Shown piece after piece: positions 35,049-44,132 of a DNA stretch of 64,000 nt. The stretch is from the NCBI RefSeq assembly GCF_030532325.1, contig NZ_JAUNLS010000009.1:29207-93206 (forward strand), given 5' to 3'. A program made the position numbers and the translations under genes. Every line of letters starts with the position of its first letter. Position 1 is the first letter of the stretch. A model generated the notes under the pieces. It saw nothing but the letters and a program-made list of their open reading frames with translations, searched no databases and was not told where the DNA came from. Source of the stretch: Corynebacterium sp. GTDB lineage: Bacteria > Actinomycetota > Actinomycetes > Mycobacteriales > Mycobacteriaceae.

Positions 35049-36760
35049 CCGACGCCCTGCGCCCCTTTGTGGACTTCATCCTGCCCTACATGGGCCTTAT
35101 CATCCCGCTGCCCATCATCATCCCGGCCCTGGCCGCCGCCCTGGCGATGCTCTGGGCCCGCCACCCCGGCGTGCAGCGCCGCGTGGTCTTCTTCTCGCTC
35201 CTGCTGGTGGCCGCGGTCAACGCCGCGCTCATCGTGGTGGCCGACGGTGCCGGCATCCAAGTACTGCAGGTCGGCGGCTGGGACGCCCCGGTGGGCATCA
35301 CGCTGGTGGCCGATCGCCTTTCCACGGTGATGCTTTTTACCTCCTCCGTCGTGCTCTTCACGGTGATGTGGTACGCCATCTCCCAGGGTGTGCACGACGG
35401 CTCTGAGGAGGACCCCGTGGCGGTCTTCTTCCCCACCTACATGCTGCTGACCATGGGCGTGAACGTCTCCTTCCTGGCCGGCGATCTCTTCAACCTCTAC
35501 GTCGGCTTTGAGATCTTCCTCGTGGCCTCCTACGTGCTGCTCACGCTGGGCGCCTCGCCCGCCCGCGTGCGCGCCGGCGTGGGCTACGTCATGGTTTCGA
35601 TGGCCTCCTCGATGATCTTCGTGCTGGCGCTGGCCTTCATCTACGCCTCGGTGGGCACCATGAACATGGCGCAGATCGGCCTGCGCATGGAGGACGTCCC
35701 GGTAGGCACGCGCACCGCGGTCTTCTCCGTGCTGCTCATCGCCTTTGGTATCAAGGCGGCCATCTTCCCGCTCGATGCCTGGCTGCCGGACTCCTACCCC
35801 ACCGCCCCCTCGCTGGTCACCGCGGTCTTCGCGGGCCTGCTCACCAAGGTGGGTGTCTACGCCATCATCCGCGCGCGCACCTCGATCTTCACCGGCGGCG
35901 GGCTGGACACCCTGCTCATGTGGGTGGCCCTGGCCACCATGCTGGTGGGCATCCTGGGCGCAATTGCGCAATCGGACATCAAGCGTCTTCTCTCCTTCAC
36001 CCTGGTCAGCCACATCGGTTACATGATCTTCGGCGTGGCGCTGGGCACCGCGCAGGGGCTCTCCGGCGCCATCTTCTACGCCATCCACCACATTCTGGTG
36101 CAGACCGCCCTCTTCCTCGTGGTGGGCCTGGTGGAACGCCAGGCGGGCACCTCCTCGCTGCGCAGGCTGGGTTCGCTGCTCTACACCGCGCCCTTCATTG
36201 CCATTCTTTACTTCATCCCGGCGGTCAACCTGGGCGGCATCCCGCCCTTCTCCGGCTTCCTGGGCAAGATCATGCTCCTGCAGGCAGGTGCCAATGAGGG
36301 CTCCTGGCTGTCCTGGGTGCTCATCGGCGGCGCGGTGGTGACCTCCCTGCTCACCCTCTACGTCATGGTCCTGGTGTGGGCCAAGGGCTTCCAGCGCGAC
36401 CGCGCCGACGCCCCCGAGGGCAACCTGGCCATCGCCCGGCCCTCCCCGCTGGGTGTGGTCACGGACGTCGTCGAGCTGGAGGAACGCGCGGACGTGGGCC
36501 GGGTGCCCTTCGGCATGCTGGCTTCCACCACCACGCTGGTGGCGGCCTCGGTGGCCATCACCTTCCTGGCCGGCCCCATCGCCGGTGTGACGGGGCGCGC
36601 AGCCGAGTCTGCGCACGATGACACCATCTACCGCTCCGCGGTGCTGGGCACGAGCGCCCAGGATCCGGGCCGCCAGCTCGATCCGCGGATGCGCTACAAC
36701 GACGGCGTGGATTCCTACCTGCAGCGCCACGCCGCCGACGTCGCGGAAGGAGGACGCTAA
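35045..36760 (+). CDS. mrpD: Na+/H+ antiporter subunit D
   Basis: A 571-residue NuoM/N-like proton-pumping subunit with about 14 spans. The conserved Glu is in LFNLYVGFEIFLVASYVLL, and the Lys segments are IKAAIFPLDAWLPDSYPTAPS and LLTKVGVYAIIRA. It overlaps mrpC by 4 bases and touches mrpE. The end is a hydrophilic segment of about 60 residues not needed for the core fold. It couples cation export to proton entry and supports growth under alkaline and salt stress. Confidence 0.95.
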   Translation: MTDALRPFVDFILPYMGLIIPLPIIIPALAAALAMLWARHPGVQRRVVFFSLLLVAAVNAALIVVADGAGIQVLQVGGWDAPVGITLVADRLSTVMLFTSSVVLFTVMWYAISQGVHDGSEEDPVAVFFPTYMLLTMGVNVSFLAGDLFNLYVGFEIFLVASYVLLTLGASPARVRAGVGYVMVSMASSMIFVLALAFIYASVGTMNMAQIGLRMEDVPVGTRTAVFSVLLIAFGIKAAIFPLDAWLPDSYPTAPSLVTAVFAGLLTKVGVYAIIRARTSIFTGGGLDTLLMWVALATMLVGILGAIAQSDIKRLLSFTLVSHIGYMIFGVALGTAQGLSGAIFYAIHHILVQTALFLVVGLVERQAGTSSLRRLGSLLYTAPFIAILYFIPAVNLGGIPPFSGFLGKIMLLQAGANEGSWLSWVLIGGAVVTSLLTLYVMVLVWAKGFQRDRADAPEGNLAIARPSPLGVVTDVVELEERADVGRVPFGMLASTTTLVAASVAITFLAGPIAGVTGRAAESAHDDTIYRSAVLGTSAQDPGRQLDPRMRYNDGVDSYLQRHAADVAEGGR

Positions 36761-37275
36761 TGCTCAGCGGTTTCAAGCACCGTTTCCGCCCGTGGTTCAT
36801 GGTGGGCACCGTGCTCATGTGGTGCCTGCTCATGGGCGAGTTTTCCGTGGCCAACCTGGTGGGTGGGCTCTTGGTCAGCCTCTTCGTGGTCTTCGCCCTG
36901 CCGCTACCGGCCATGCCCATCTCCGGCATCTCGGTGAGCTGGGGCAAGCTCGTGGTCTTTGCCGTGCAGTGGTGCATCCAGCTTTTGCAGGCCTCCGTCA
37001 AGGTCTCCTGGCTGGCCATCCGCCCACAGGAGCCGCCGAAGAGCGCCATCGTGGTACTGCCCATGCGCCTGGACAGCGAGTTCATCCTCGCCACCGCCGT
37101 GGGGCTGTATAACCTGCAGCCGGGCGGCACCGTGACCGAGATTGACATTGCCAACCGCATGCTCACCATCCACCTGCTTAGTGCGGACACGGAGGAGGAA
37201 CTCCAGCGCGAGATCGACGCGGTGGCCAAGCTGGAAGCAGACATGATCGCCATCTTTGAAAGGAACCACCGCTGA
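36760..37275 (+). CDS. mrpE: Na+/H+ antiporter subunit E
   Basis: A 171-residue subunit with an N-terminal membrane part (about residues 15-55, plus an amphipathic segment near 65-85) and a cytoplasmic domain containing VVLPMRLDSEFILATAVGLYNLQPGGTV, typical of MrpE. The start overlaps the mrpD stop by one base and the stop overlaps mrpF by one base. Confidence 0.93.
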   Translation: MLSGFKHRFRPWFMVGTVLMWCLLMGEFSVANLVGGLLVSLFVVFALPLPAMPISGISVSWGKLVVFAVQWCIQLLQASVKVSWLAIRPQEPPKSAIVVLPMRLDSEFILATAVGLYNLQPGGTVTEIDIANRMLTIHLLSADTEEELQREIDAVAKLEADMIAIFERNHR

Positions 37276-37547
37276 TGGATGATTCCCCCTACACCTTCTT
37301 TCTCACCATTGCGGCCGGGATCTTCGTGGTGGCCTTCCTCATCACCACCTGGCGCATCGTGGTGGGCCCCAACTCGCTGGACAGGCTCATCGGCCTCGAC
37401 GGCCTGGTGGCCATGTTCCAGTGCGCCATGGCCACCTACATCTGCTGGACGCTGGACACCACGGTCTCCAACGCCATGCTCGTCGTAGCGCTGCTGGGCT
37501 TCATCTCCACCGTCTCCGTCACCCGTTTCCGAAGGAGGGACGCATGA
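37275..37547 (+). CDS. mrpF: Na+/H+ antiporter subunit F
   Basis: A 90-residue protein with three spans (about 8-28, 40-57, 64-80). The pattern RIVVGPNSLDRLIGLDGLVA is the family signature. Its end overlaps mrpG in an ATGA. It is a small structural subunit of the Mrp complex. Confidence 0.93.
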   Translation: MDDSPYTFFLTIAAGIFVVAFLITTWRIVVGPNSLDRLIGLDGLVAMFQCAMATYICWTLDTTVSNAMLVVALLGFISTVSVTRFRRRDA

Positions 37548-37927
37548 GCCTGACACTCGTGGCCGATATCGTCTCCTTGGTCCTCATCATCTCCGGCGCG
37601 CTGTTTACCCTAGCCGCTGCGATTGGCATCGCCCGCTTCGGCGACGCCATGTCCCGCGTGCACGCCATTACCAAGCCGCAGACGGTGGGACTCATCTTCA
37701 CCATCCTGGGCTCCATCATCCGGGTGGTTGGATCGGAGGATTTCAGCGTGGCTGAGCGTGGCGATCTAGGAATCCTCATCCTGCTGGTACTCTTTGCCAT
37801 GATTACCAGTCCGGTGACCGCGCAGAGAACCTCCCGTATTGCACGCCGTGAGGGCCTCTACGCCCCCGCGAAAAAGATGTCCCGCAACGACAGGCCCGCC
37901 GCGCGCCCGCTGCGACGGCCCAAATAA
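37544..37927 (+). CDS. mrpG: Na+/H+ antiporter subunit G
   Basis: A 127-residue last subunit of the operon with three spans and the signature FGDAMSRVHAITKPQTVGLI. The ATG at 37544 has AAGGAGG five bases upstream and overlaps the mrpF stop; longer in-frame forms read back through mrpF and are rejected. The tail is basic (RNDRPAARPLRRPK). Confidence 0.94.
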   Translation: MSLTLVADIVSLVLIISGALFTLAAAIGIARFGDAMSRVHAITKPQTVGLIFTILGSIIRVVGSEDFSVAERGDLGILILLVLFAMITSPVTAQRTSRIARREGLYAPAKKMSRNDRPAARPLRRPK

Positions 37928-38009
37928 GCTGCGGCGAACTACACAAGGCGAAAACACACCCCATCACAAGGCACAAGTACATCACCAGCAGTTCAGGAGG
38001 AAGCCGCCC

Positions 38010-39260
38010 GTGACCAAGAAGCTCTACGGCATCTCCACGTTGCTGGTGACCATGGCCGCGCTCTTTGCGGTGATTGTCTACCGTTTCCACATCTTCGACG
38101 GGCTCAACGCCTTCACCTACATCATGCCCTTTGACCTGCGCATCTATCAGCTCGCGGGCGAGGACCTGCTGGCCGGGGGCAATCTCTACGACAACCCTTA
38201 CATTGCCAACTTCCCCTTCACCTATCCCCCCTTCGCCGGCCTGGTGTTTATGCTCCTGCCCGCGCTGGGCGATTCCCTCATCATCGCCTGGCCTGCGGCC
38301 ATCTACGCCGCCCTGCTGGCCATCATCATCATGATCCTGCGCGAGCGCGGCGTGAGGATCACCCCGGCGGTGCTGCTGGTGGCCGTGGCGCTCACCGCGC
38401 TGACCCCGGCCAACGAGTCCATCCACGGCACCCAGTACTACGGGCAGATCAACGTCTTCCTCATGCTCTTGGTGGCCTTCGACCTGCTGCCGCTCAAGTG
38501 GCGCCTGCCTGGCGTGGGCACCGGCCTGGCCGCCGGCCTCAAGCTCACCCCGGCCTACATGGGTCTGGCTCTGCTCTTTGAGCGCCGCTGGTGGGCCGCC
38601 CTCGGGTCAATCATCACCTTCCTAGTCACCGTGATCATCGGCTTCATGTTCGTGCCGGACGCCAAGGTCTTCTGGACCGATGCCATGTTCAACTCCTCGC
38701 GCGTGGGCGAGCACGCCAACCCCGGCGCGAAGTCCCTACGCTCCCTGATGTACCGAGTCTTCGGCATCGACGGCGGCGTGTGGTGGATCCTGGCCGTGCT
38801 GGCGGTCTTCGCGCTCACCTGCCTGGCGCTGCGCACCGCCTACAAGCACGGCAACCGCAGCGCGGCCCTGGCCATGACGGGCCTGTCCGCCTGCTTGGTC
38901 TCCCCCTTCTCCTGGTACCACCACTTCATCTGGACCGTGCCCTTTGGCATCGTGGTCTTTGTGGCCACCAACCAGGCGCTGGGCACGCGGCTGACCGGAC
39001 GCTTCGGTGCGCAGCTCGCCGGCCTGCTCAGCGTGCTAGCGCTCGTGGTGGTGGAGTTGCCCTTCATGTCCGCCCCCGTGTGGTTCGCGGCATCCTCGGG
39101 CAACCTGGACCACATCGAGTCCTTCCAGCCCTGGGCGATGTCCCTGTGGACCATGTCCTGCGTCATCTACATCGCGGCCTACGCCGCCTGGGGTTTCATC
39201 AGCCCGAAGAGCTCGACGGCCTCCACGGCCTCGACGCAGGGCCGCCACGCTGCTGCTTAA
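38010..39260 (+). CDS. Glycosyltransferase family 87 (DUF2029) membrane protein
   Basis: A 416-residue GT-C-type membrane enzyme with about nine to ten spans. The first periplasmic loop carries the acidic motif FDLRIYQLAGEDLLAGGNLYD, followed by FPFTYPPFAGLVFMLLP, the pattern of polyprenyl-phosphomannose-dependent alpha-mannosyltransferases that decorate lipomannan/lipoarabinomannan in corynebacteria. The GTG at 38010 is preceded by AGGAGG nine bases upstream. It follows mrpG after 82 bases. The exact sugar acceptor is not predictable. Confidence 0.88.
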   Translation: MTKKLYGISTLLVTMAALFAVIVYRFHIFDGLNAFTYIMPFDLRIYQLAGEDLLAGGNLYDNPYIANFPFTYPPFAGLVFMLLPALGDSLIIAWPAAIYAALLAIIIMILRERGVRITPAVLLVAVALTALTPANESIHGTQYYGQINVFLMLLVAFDLLPLKWRLPGVGTGLAAGLKLTPAYMGLALLFERRWWAALGSIITFLVTVIIGFMFVPDAKVFWTDAMFNSSRVGEHANPGAKSLRSLMYRVFGIDGGVWWILAVLAVFALTCLALRTAYKHGNRSAALAMTGLSACLVSPFSWYHHFIWTVPFGIVVFVATNQALGTRLTGRFGAQLAGLLSVLALVVVELPFMSAPVWFAASSGNLDHIESFQPWAMSLWTMSCVIYIAAYAAWGFISPKSSTASTASTQGRHAAA

Positions 39261-39282
39261 GTGAGCGTGCTTACGTGACTGC

Positions 39283-40422
39283 TTAAGTGAGCGGACGCAG
39301 CGCGTCCATCTCCTCGCTCGTGGCCTTGACCACCTCGGCCCAACTGCCGGTGGCCTGGTACAGGGCGCGCTGGCGCTCGTAGGCCGCACCGCCCTCGATG
39401 ATCTCGTGGATGAGGTTGAGCTCGCGGGCGCATCCGAGCTCTTCCGCCAGCGGCGCCAGCTCCACCAGGAGATCCTGCAACTCCTCTTTGACCCAGCGCT
39501 CGTCGGTCTCGCGGGAGGTAATCACCAGCGCGTCCATGCCGTAGCGCGCGCCGCGCCACTTGTTTTCCGCCACGTGCCAGGGCTGCAGGATGGGCAGCTC
39601 CTCGCCGCGGTCGATCATGCGGTCATAGTGCACCACCAGGCAGTGGGTCAGGGCCACGATGGCGGAGAGCTCGCGGAGGTTGGAGGTGGCGTCGGAAATG
39701 CGCACCTCGATGGTGCCCCACTTGGAGGCCGGGCGGACGTCGAAGTGCATCGAGCCGGTGTGGTTGATCACCCCGGAGATGGACTGGTCCTTGATGTAGG
39801 ACTGCCACTCCTGCCAGTCGCGGAACTGGTAGGGCATGCCGGCGGTGGGCAGCTGCTGGTAGAGCATGGTGCGCTGGGAGGCGTAGCCGGTGTCCTGGCC
39901 CTCCCAGCCGGGCGAGGAGGCGGAAATGGCCAGCAGGTGCGGGTACTTGGTCATCAGAGCATTGATGATGGGCCACACACGGTCCTCGTGGCGGATGCCC
40001 ACGTGCACGTGGGTGCCCCACAGCAGCATGCGCTTGCCCCAGTACTGGGTGCGGTTGATGATCTCGGAGTAGTTGGGCTTTTCAGATACCGGGTTGTTGC
40101 ACACCTCGGAGAAGGGATGCCCGCCGGAGGACCACAGGCGCACGCCCAGGGCCTCGGCGCCCTCGCGCACGTGGCCGAGGGAGACGCTGAGCTCCTCGAT
40201 GGCCTCCGGAACCGTACCGCACACCCCGGTGACGAGCTCCACGGTGTTTTGCAGGAACTCCTGCTCCAGGTGGGTCTCGGGGTGGGTGGCTCGGACGGCG
40301 TCGATAAGCTCCTGCCCACGGGGAACAAGATCCCAGGTGACTGGGTCCACGAGCGCCACTTCCCATTCCACGCCCAGCGTGGGGCGCGGGGAACGGGCAA
40401 AGGTTTCTTCCGGGATGTTCAC
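39283..40422 (-). CDS. Carboxylate-amine ligase, glutamate-cysteine ligase type 2 family
   Basis: A 379-residue GCS2/YbdK-type enzyme. Motifs are [11 protein letters not shown] at the N-terminus (metal-binding Glu), [11 protein letters not shown], the [21 protein letters not shown] segment, and [18 protein letters not shown]. By family it joins glutamate or another carboxylate to an amine using ATP; YbdK proteins have weak glutamate-cysteine ligase activity. Corynebacteria use mycothiol, so a true glutathione role is doubtful. It is a single gene, convergent with the GT87 gene. Confidence 0.88.
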   Translation of the reverse strand: MNIPEETFARSPRPTLGVEWEVALVDPVTWDLVPRGQELIDAVRATHPETHLEQEFLQNTVELVTGVCGTVPEAIEELSVSLGHVREGAEALGVRLWSSGGHPFSEVCNNPVSEKPNYSEIINRTQYWGKRMLLWGTHVHVGIRHEDRVWPIINALMTKYPHLLAISASSPGWEGQDTGYASQRTMLYQQLPTAGMPYQFRDWQEWQSYIKDQSISGVINHTGSMHFDVRPASKWGTIEVRISDATSNLRELSAIVALTHCLVVHYDRMIDRGEELPILQPWHVAENKWRGARYGMDALVITSRETDERWVKEELQDLLVELAPLAEELGCARELNLIHEIIEGGAAYERQRALYQATGSWAEVVKATSEEMDALRPLT

Positions 40423-40484
40423 CCGTCCATCCTAACTGCCGCAGAACAGAAATTCCCCATGCGTGGAGAGTTTATATTCAGCTT

Positions 40485-41306
40485 CTAGGCCTGCGGGACG
40501 GCGAGCACGACGACCACCGCGTTGTCCTTGGTGTACTCCGCGCTGAGCTCCTGCGGGTAGGCGGCCACGGCCTCGGCCGGGACGTTGGCGCCGTAGTAGC
40601 GTGCGGCGACCTCCTTGGCCAGGTTCTCGGCGTTGGCGTCGCCCGCCGGGAAGTAGACCGTGGTGCGCGGGACCACCATGACCTGATCACTGATGTTGCC
40701 CACCTCGGCCACCTTGAAGTGGGCATCCTTGAGCTTCTCGCTCTCCTCGGCGGCGTAGTTGGCCTGGCCGGAGTTGTTAAAGACGTTCACCGGGATCTCC
40801 GCCTGCGGGCGAGCGGCGCCGGTGTTCGCGCCGTTCTCCCCCGGCTTGGCCTCTGGCTTCTCCTCCGGCTTGTCACCGGGCTTCTCCCCTGGATTGTCAC
40901 CGGGCTTGTCCCCTTCGGCGTTGGCCTCCCCCGGCTTCTCGCCGTTCTGTTCATCGGGCTTCGCGCCCGGCTGCGCCTGGCCCGCGCCGTTTTCGCCCTC
41001 CACGGGTGCGTTGATGGTGGCGTCAGTGCCGGTGCCGGCGGCGTTCTGGCTATCCCCGGAGTCATCGGAGCCGGAGGTCAGGGCGTAGAGCCCCCACATG
41101 CCCAGCATGATGGCCACGGCAATGAGCACCATGGCCAGCCCGCGCAGGGGCAGGCCGGACTTCGCCGCCGGTGCAGCGCCGGCGCCAGTGCCAGCAGCAG
41201 CGCTCTCAGGTGCGGCGTGCGCGGCCTGGTGATCGCCGGCGCGGCGGGTATCCTCAGCGCCCTCGTGGGAAGAGTTGACAGAGTTTTCCGGATTCACATT
41301 AGTCAC
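40485..41306 (-). CDS. LytR_C-domain membrane protein with Lys/Pro/Glu repeat linker
   Basis: A 273-residue protein with one span (about residues 55-77) and a linker of repeats such as GDNPGEKPGDKPEEKPEAKPG. The C-terminal LytR/CpsA-associated domain begins near PVNVFNNSGQANYAAEESEKL. The LytR_C domain faces outside and is thought to contact the cell-wall ligase machinery. The start is a GTG that follows a TAGAGT box by seven bases. The repeat linker probably spans the peptidoglycan. Confidence 0.85.
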   Translation of the reverse strand: MTNVNPENSVNSSHEGAEDTRRAGDHQAAHAAPESAAAGTGAGAAPAAKSGLPLRGLAMVLIAVAIMLGMWGLYALTSGSDDSGDSQNAAGTGTDATINAPVEGENGAGQAQPGAKPDEQNGEKPGEANAEGDKPGDNPGEKPGDKPEEKPEAKPGENGANTGAARPQAEIPVNVFNNSGQANYAAEESEKLKDAHFKVAEVGNISDQVMVVPRTTVYFPAGDANAENLAKEVAARYYGANVPAEAVAAYPQELSAEYTKDNAVVVVLAVPQA

Positions 41307-41313
41307 AGCAGCA

Positions 41314-41319
41314 ACTCTA
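41314..41319 (-). promoter_or_regulatory. -10 box TAGAGT of leaderless LytR_C gene
   Basis: TAGAGT on the minus strand is followed by seven bases and a GTG start at 41306, with no ribosome-binding sequence. It would be a leaderless GTG transcript. Confidence 0.4.
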
Positions 41320-41332
41320 GCCTGCGGGCGTA

Positions 41333-41587
41333 TCAGTGCGCGGGATTTTCCCGCGCGGCGCGCCGCACCTCTTCGCGCTGCTCACGCACTCGCCGCAGGC
41401 GAGCCACCAAGACGGGATAGGACTCGGCGGCCGCGGGGGCATCGAGAAGCACATTTAAGCGCTGGTGATAGCGCACCGGGGAGATGTCCAGCTCCTTAAT
41501 GATGGCCTCCTCCTTCGCGCCCACCCCGCGCGGGGCGCGCGATTCGAACTCTAAGATGGCCGCGTCTAGGTCTGACAAGGACTGCAT
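41333..41587 (-). CDS. DUF3263 family small protein
   Basis: An 84-residue helical protein. DLDAAILEFESRAPRGVGAKEEAI, followed by IKELDISPVRYHQRLNVLLD, is the family core and resembles a small helix-turn-helix DNA-binding fold (K-E-x-A-I...S-x-x-x-Y-x-x-x-L). It is found divergent from def in corynebacteria and mycobacteria. The ATG at 41587 is set by the shared divergent promoter; a longer frame would cross it into def. Function is unknown. Confidence 0.85.
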   Translation of the reverse strand: MQSLSDLDAAILEFESRAPRGVGAKEEAIIKELDISPVRYHQRLNVLLDAPAAAESYPVLVARLRRVREQREEVRRAARENPAH

Positions 41588-41589
41588 GC

Positions 41590-41600
41590 CTACACTGTAG
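41590..41600. promoter_or_regulatory. Palindromic double -10 element shared by def and the DUF3263 gene
   Basis: CTACACTGTAG holds TACACT on the plus strand (41591-41596, seven bases before the def ATG) and TACAGT on the minus strand (41599-41594, six bases before the DUF3263 ATG). Neither gene has a ribosome-binding site. The two initiation sites must compete because the boxes overlap by three bases. Confidence 0.55.
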
Positions 41601-41603
41601 GGC

Positions 41604-42224
41604 ATGACTATTCGCCCCATTGTGATCCACGGCGACCCGGTACTGCACAACCCCACCGAGCCCGTGACCGAACCCATTGACTCCCCTGAGCTGCAGGAAC
41701 TCATCCGGGACATGTATGAAACCATGGACGCCGCCAACGGCGTTGGCCTGGCCGCCAACCAGGTGGGCGTGAACAAGCGCCTCTTTGTCTACCACTGCCC
41801 GGATACCGACGGCCCCAACGGCAGCGAGCTACCCGCGGATCAGGGCGGCATGCGCAAGGGCTGCGTGATCAACCCCGTGCTGGAGACCTCCGAAATCCCG
41901 GAAACCATGCCGGCTGACGACGGCTCCGAGGACGAAGGCTGCCTCTCCGTGCCGGGCGAGGGCTTCCCCACCGGCCGAGCCGACTGGGCCCGCGTCACCG
42001 GCAAGGACGAGCATGGCAACGATATTTCCATCGAGGGCTACGGCTTCTTCGCCCGCATGCTGCAGCACGAGACCGGCCACCTCGACGGCTTTGTCTACAC
42101 CGACGTGCTCACGGGCCGCTTCAAGCGCCAGGCCAAGAAGACCATCAAGCGCAACGGGTGGACCGAGGCCGGCCTGACCTGGCTGCCGGGCGAGGACGAA
42201 GACCCCTTCGGCCACGACGCCTAA
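41604..42224 (+). CDS. def: Peptide deformylase
   Basis: A 206-residue enzyme that removes the formyl group from nascent proteins. The three motifs are present: [19 protein letters not shown] (metal Cys) and QHETGHLDG (HExxH) near residues 154-159. An insertion between the first two motifs ([19 protein letters not shown]) is typical of actinobacterial deformylases. The transcript is leaderless. It is followed after 9 bases by the GNAT gene. Confidence 0.96.
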   Translation: MTIRPIVIHGDPVLHNPTEPVTEPIDSPELQELIRDMYETMDAANGVGLAANQVGVNKRLFVYHCPDTDGPNGSELPADQGGMRKGCVINPVLETSEIPETMPADDGSEDEGCLSVPGEGFPTGRADWARVTGKDEHGNDISIEGYGFFARMLQHETGHLDGFVYTDVLTGRFKRQAKKTIKRNGWTEAGLTWLPGEDEDPFGHDA

Positions 42225-42233
42225 GCGCCCGCT

Positions 42234-43262
42234 ATGAGTTACATCTTCCGCTCCGATAACGTCGCCCCCGGCGAACGGGTGGTGGCTAGGCGCCAGTACA
42301 CCACCGTTGGCGAGGACGGCCGGCCACACACCGTCTACAGCGACGTCATCGGCCACGTGCTGAGCACCTCCCCGCTGGTCATCCGCCCGCAGGAGGTGGG
42401 CGGCTACCCCTCGGCGCGCGAGGCCGTGGAGATCGCGCCCGAGGAGCTGAAGATCATCAAACGGCTCTCCCCGCGCACGGTGCGCAACTCCGACATCCGC
42501 GCCATCGAGGTAGCCACCGCCGCGGCCTTCCCCGGCACCGAGCACACCTGGACCAGCGACGGCCAATGGCTCATGCGCGCCGGCGACGGCATCACCGGCC
42601 GCTCCAATTCCGCCGTGCCGCTGGGCCCCTCCGCCGGTTTTAGCCCGGTGCCCATGGAGGAGATCGAGGCCTTCTACGCCCGCCACGGGCTGCCGGTGTG
42701 CCTGGAGATCCCCGAGCGCATTGGCAAGCCCGCCGAAAAACTCGTAGCCGCCGCCCCGCAGGCCTGGGAGCTGGAGCCGGAGATCCTGGTCATGGCCCGA
42801 GATCTCCCCGCCGAGGTCACCCCGCAGGCCCAGGAGGGAATCAGCTTCCGCATCGACGAGCAGCCCGACCGCGCCTGGCTGGATCTCTACCACTTCCGCG
42901 GCCAGGCCCTGCCCGAGAAAGCCCTGTTCTACCTGCGCAGCGCCATCGAGGGCCGCATGGGCTTTGGCCGGCTTCTCAGCGCCGACGGGGAGACCGTCGC
43001 GATTACCCGGGGCACGCTCACCGAATCCGGGGACGGGAGCGTCTGGCTGGGCTACTCCGCCGTCGAAGTGGCCGAGCCCTGGCGCCGCCGCGGCCTGGGC
43101 ACACTGCTGGGCGCACACATGCTGCGCTGGGGCGCCGAGCACGGTGCGCAGCGGGCCTACCTGCAGGTCGTCGCCAGCAACGCGGCAGGCATCCGCCTCT
43201 ATGAAAAGCTGGGCTTCATCGAGCACCACCGCCACCGCTACGCCCGCCGCCTGGTCCGCTGA
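42234..43262 (+). CDS. GNAT acetyltransferase, candidate N-acetylglutamate synthase (Cg3035-like)
   Basis: A 342-residue protein. The N-terminal part (MSYIFRSDNVAPGERVVARR, then GHVLSTSPLVIRP) looks like a small beta-barrel domain. The C-terminal GNAT domain contains the acetyl-CoA motif VAEPWRRRGLGTLLGAHML and ASNAAGIRLYEKLGF. It lies between def and xthA, where C. glutamicum cg3035 encodes an unusual N-acetylglutamate synthase starting arginine synthesis. That is inference from position and architecture; it could instead acetylate proteins or another amine. Confidence 0.8.
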   Translation: MSYIFRSDNVAPGERVVARRQYTTVGEDGRPHTVYSDVIGHVLSTSPLVIRPQEVGGYPSAREAVEIAPEELKIIKRLSPRTVRNSDIRAIEVATAAAFPGTEHTWTSDGQWLMRAGDGITGRSNSAVPLGPSAGFSPVPMEEIEAFYARHGLPVCLEIPERIGKPAEKLVAAAPQAWELEPEILVMARDLPAEVTPQAQEGISFRIDEQPDRAWLDLYHFRGQALPEKALFYLRSAIEGRMGFGRLLSADGETVAITRGTLTESGDGSVWLGYSAVEVAEPWRRRGLGTLLGAHMLRWGAEHGAQRAYLQVVASNAAGIRLYEKLGFIEHHRHRYARRLVR

Positions 43263-43284
43263 GCCCGCGCACTGAAAAGTCCAG

Positions 43285-43290
43285 TACTCT
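43285..43290 (+). promoter_or_regulatory. -10 box TACTCT of leaderless xthA
   Basis: TACTCT is followed by seven bases and the ATG at 43298. No ribosome-binding sequence is present. Confidence 0.4.
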
Positions 43291-43297
43291 GAACGGC

Positions 43298-44107
43298 ATG
43301 CGCATCGCCACCTGGAACATCAACTCCGTCCGCACCCGCGCCCAGCGCGCGGTGGATCTTTTGGCCAAGCACGACATCGACGTGCTCTGCCTGCAGGAGA
43401 CCAAGGTGGCGGACGATAAGTTCCCGGTCAGCGTGTTCGAGGAAGCCGGCTACCACGTCACCTGCCACGGGCTTAACCAGTGGAACGGGGTGGCCATCAT
43501 CTCCAAGGAGCAGCCGGAGGAGGTGCAGACCTCTTTCCCCGGACAGCCCGGCTTCAACAAGGACGAATCCAAGCCCCAGGAGCTGGAGGCCCGCGCGCTC
43601 TCCGCGCGCATCCGCGGGGTGGAAATCTGGTCCCTCTACGTGCCCAATGGGCGCGAGATCACCGACCGCCACTACGACTACAAACTGCAGTTCCTCTACT
43701 CCCTGGCGCGCTACGCGGAGACCCGCGCTCAGTCCAAGCTGCTGCTCACCGGGGACTTCAACATCGCCCCGCGGGATGAGGACGTGTGGGACATCTCCGT
43801 CTTCCGCGGCAAGACCCACGTCACCGAGCCTGAGCGCGCCGCCTTCCAGATGCTGCTCGAGGCCGGCCTGGAGGAGGTCACCCGCCGCTACACCGCCGAG
43901 CAGCGCTGGACCTACTTTGACTACAAGTCCCTGCGCTTCCAAAAGAACGAGGGCATGCGCATCGACTTCCAGCTAGCCAGCCACCCCCTGGCCAGCCTGG
44001 TCACCGGCGCCCAGGTAGACATGGTGGAGCGCGCCGGCGATAAGACCTCAGACCACGTGCCGCTGCTGGCGGATTTTGACCTGCCGGACTTCGATTCCGT
44101 ACGTTAG
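43298..44107 (+). CDS. xthA: Exodeoxyribonuclease III
   Basis: A 269-residue AP endonuclease/3' exonuclease of base-excision repair. Motifs are IATWNINSVRTR, CLQETKVADDKFP (metal Glu), YVPNGREI, LLTGDFNIAPRDEDV and the C-terminal KTSDHVPLLADF (catalytic His). Length is normal. The gene precedes cls by 25 bases. Confidence 0.95.
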   Translation: MRIATWNINSVRTRAQRAVDLLAKHDIDVLCLQETKVADDKFPVSVFEEAGYHVTCHGLNQWNGVAIISKEQPEEVQTSFPGQPGFNKDESKPQELEARALSARIRGVEIWSLYVPNGREITDRHYDYKLQFLYSLARYAETRAQSKLLLTGDFNIAPRDEDVWDISVFRGKTHVTEPERAAFQMLLEAGLEEVTRRYTAEQRWTYFDYKSLRFQKNEGMRIDFQLASHPLASLVTGAQVDMVERAGDKTSDHVPLLADFDLPDFDSVR

Positions 44108-44132
44108 GCGGAATGGGAGAACTTCACATCCG

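Noticed and set aside
34835-36730. 631-codon minus-strand open frame opposite mrpC/mrpD
   Set aside because: The composition is dominated by His, Gly, Gln and Arg, and the opposite strand encodes clear antiporter subunits.
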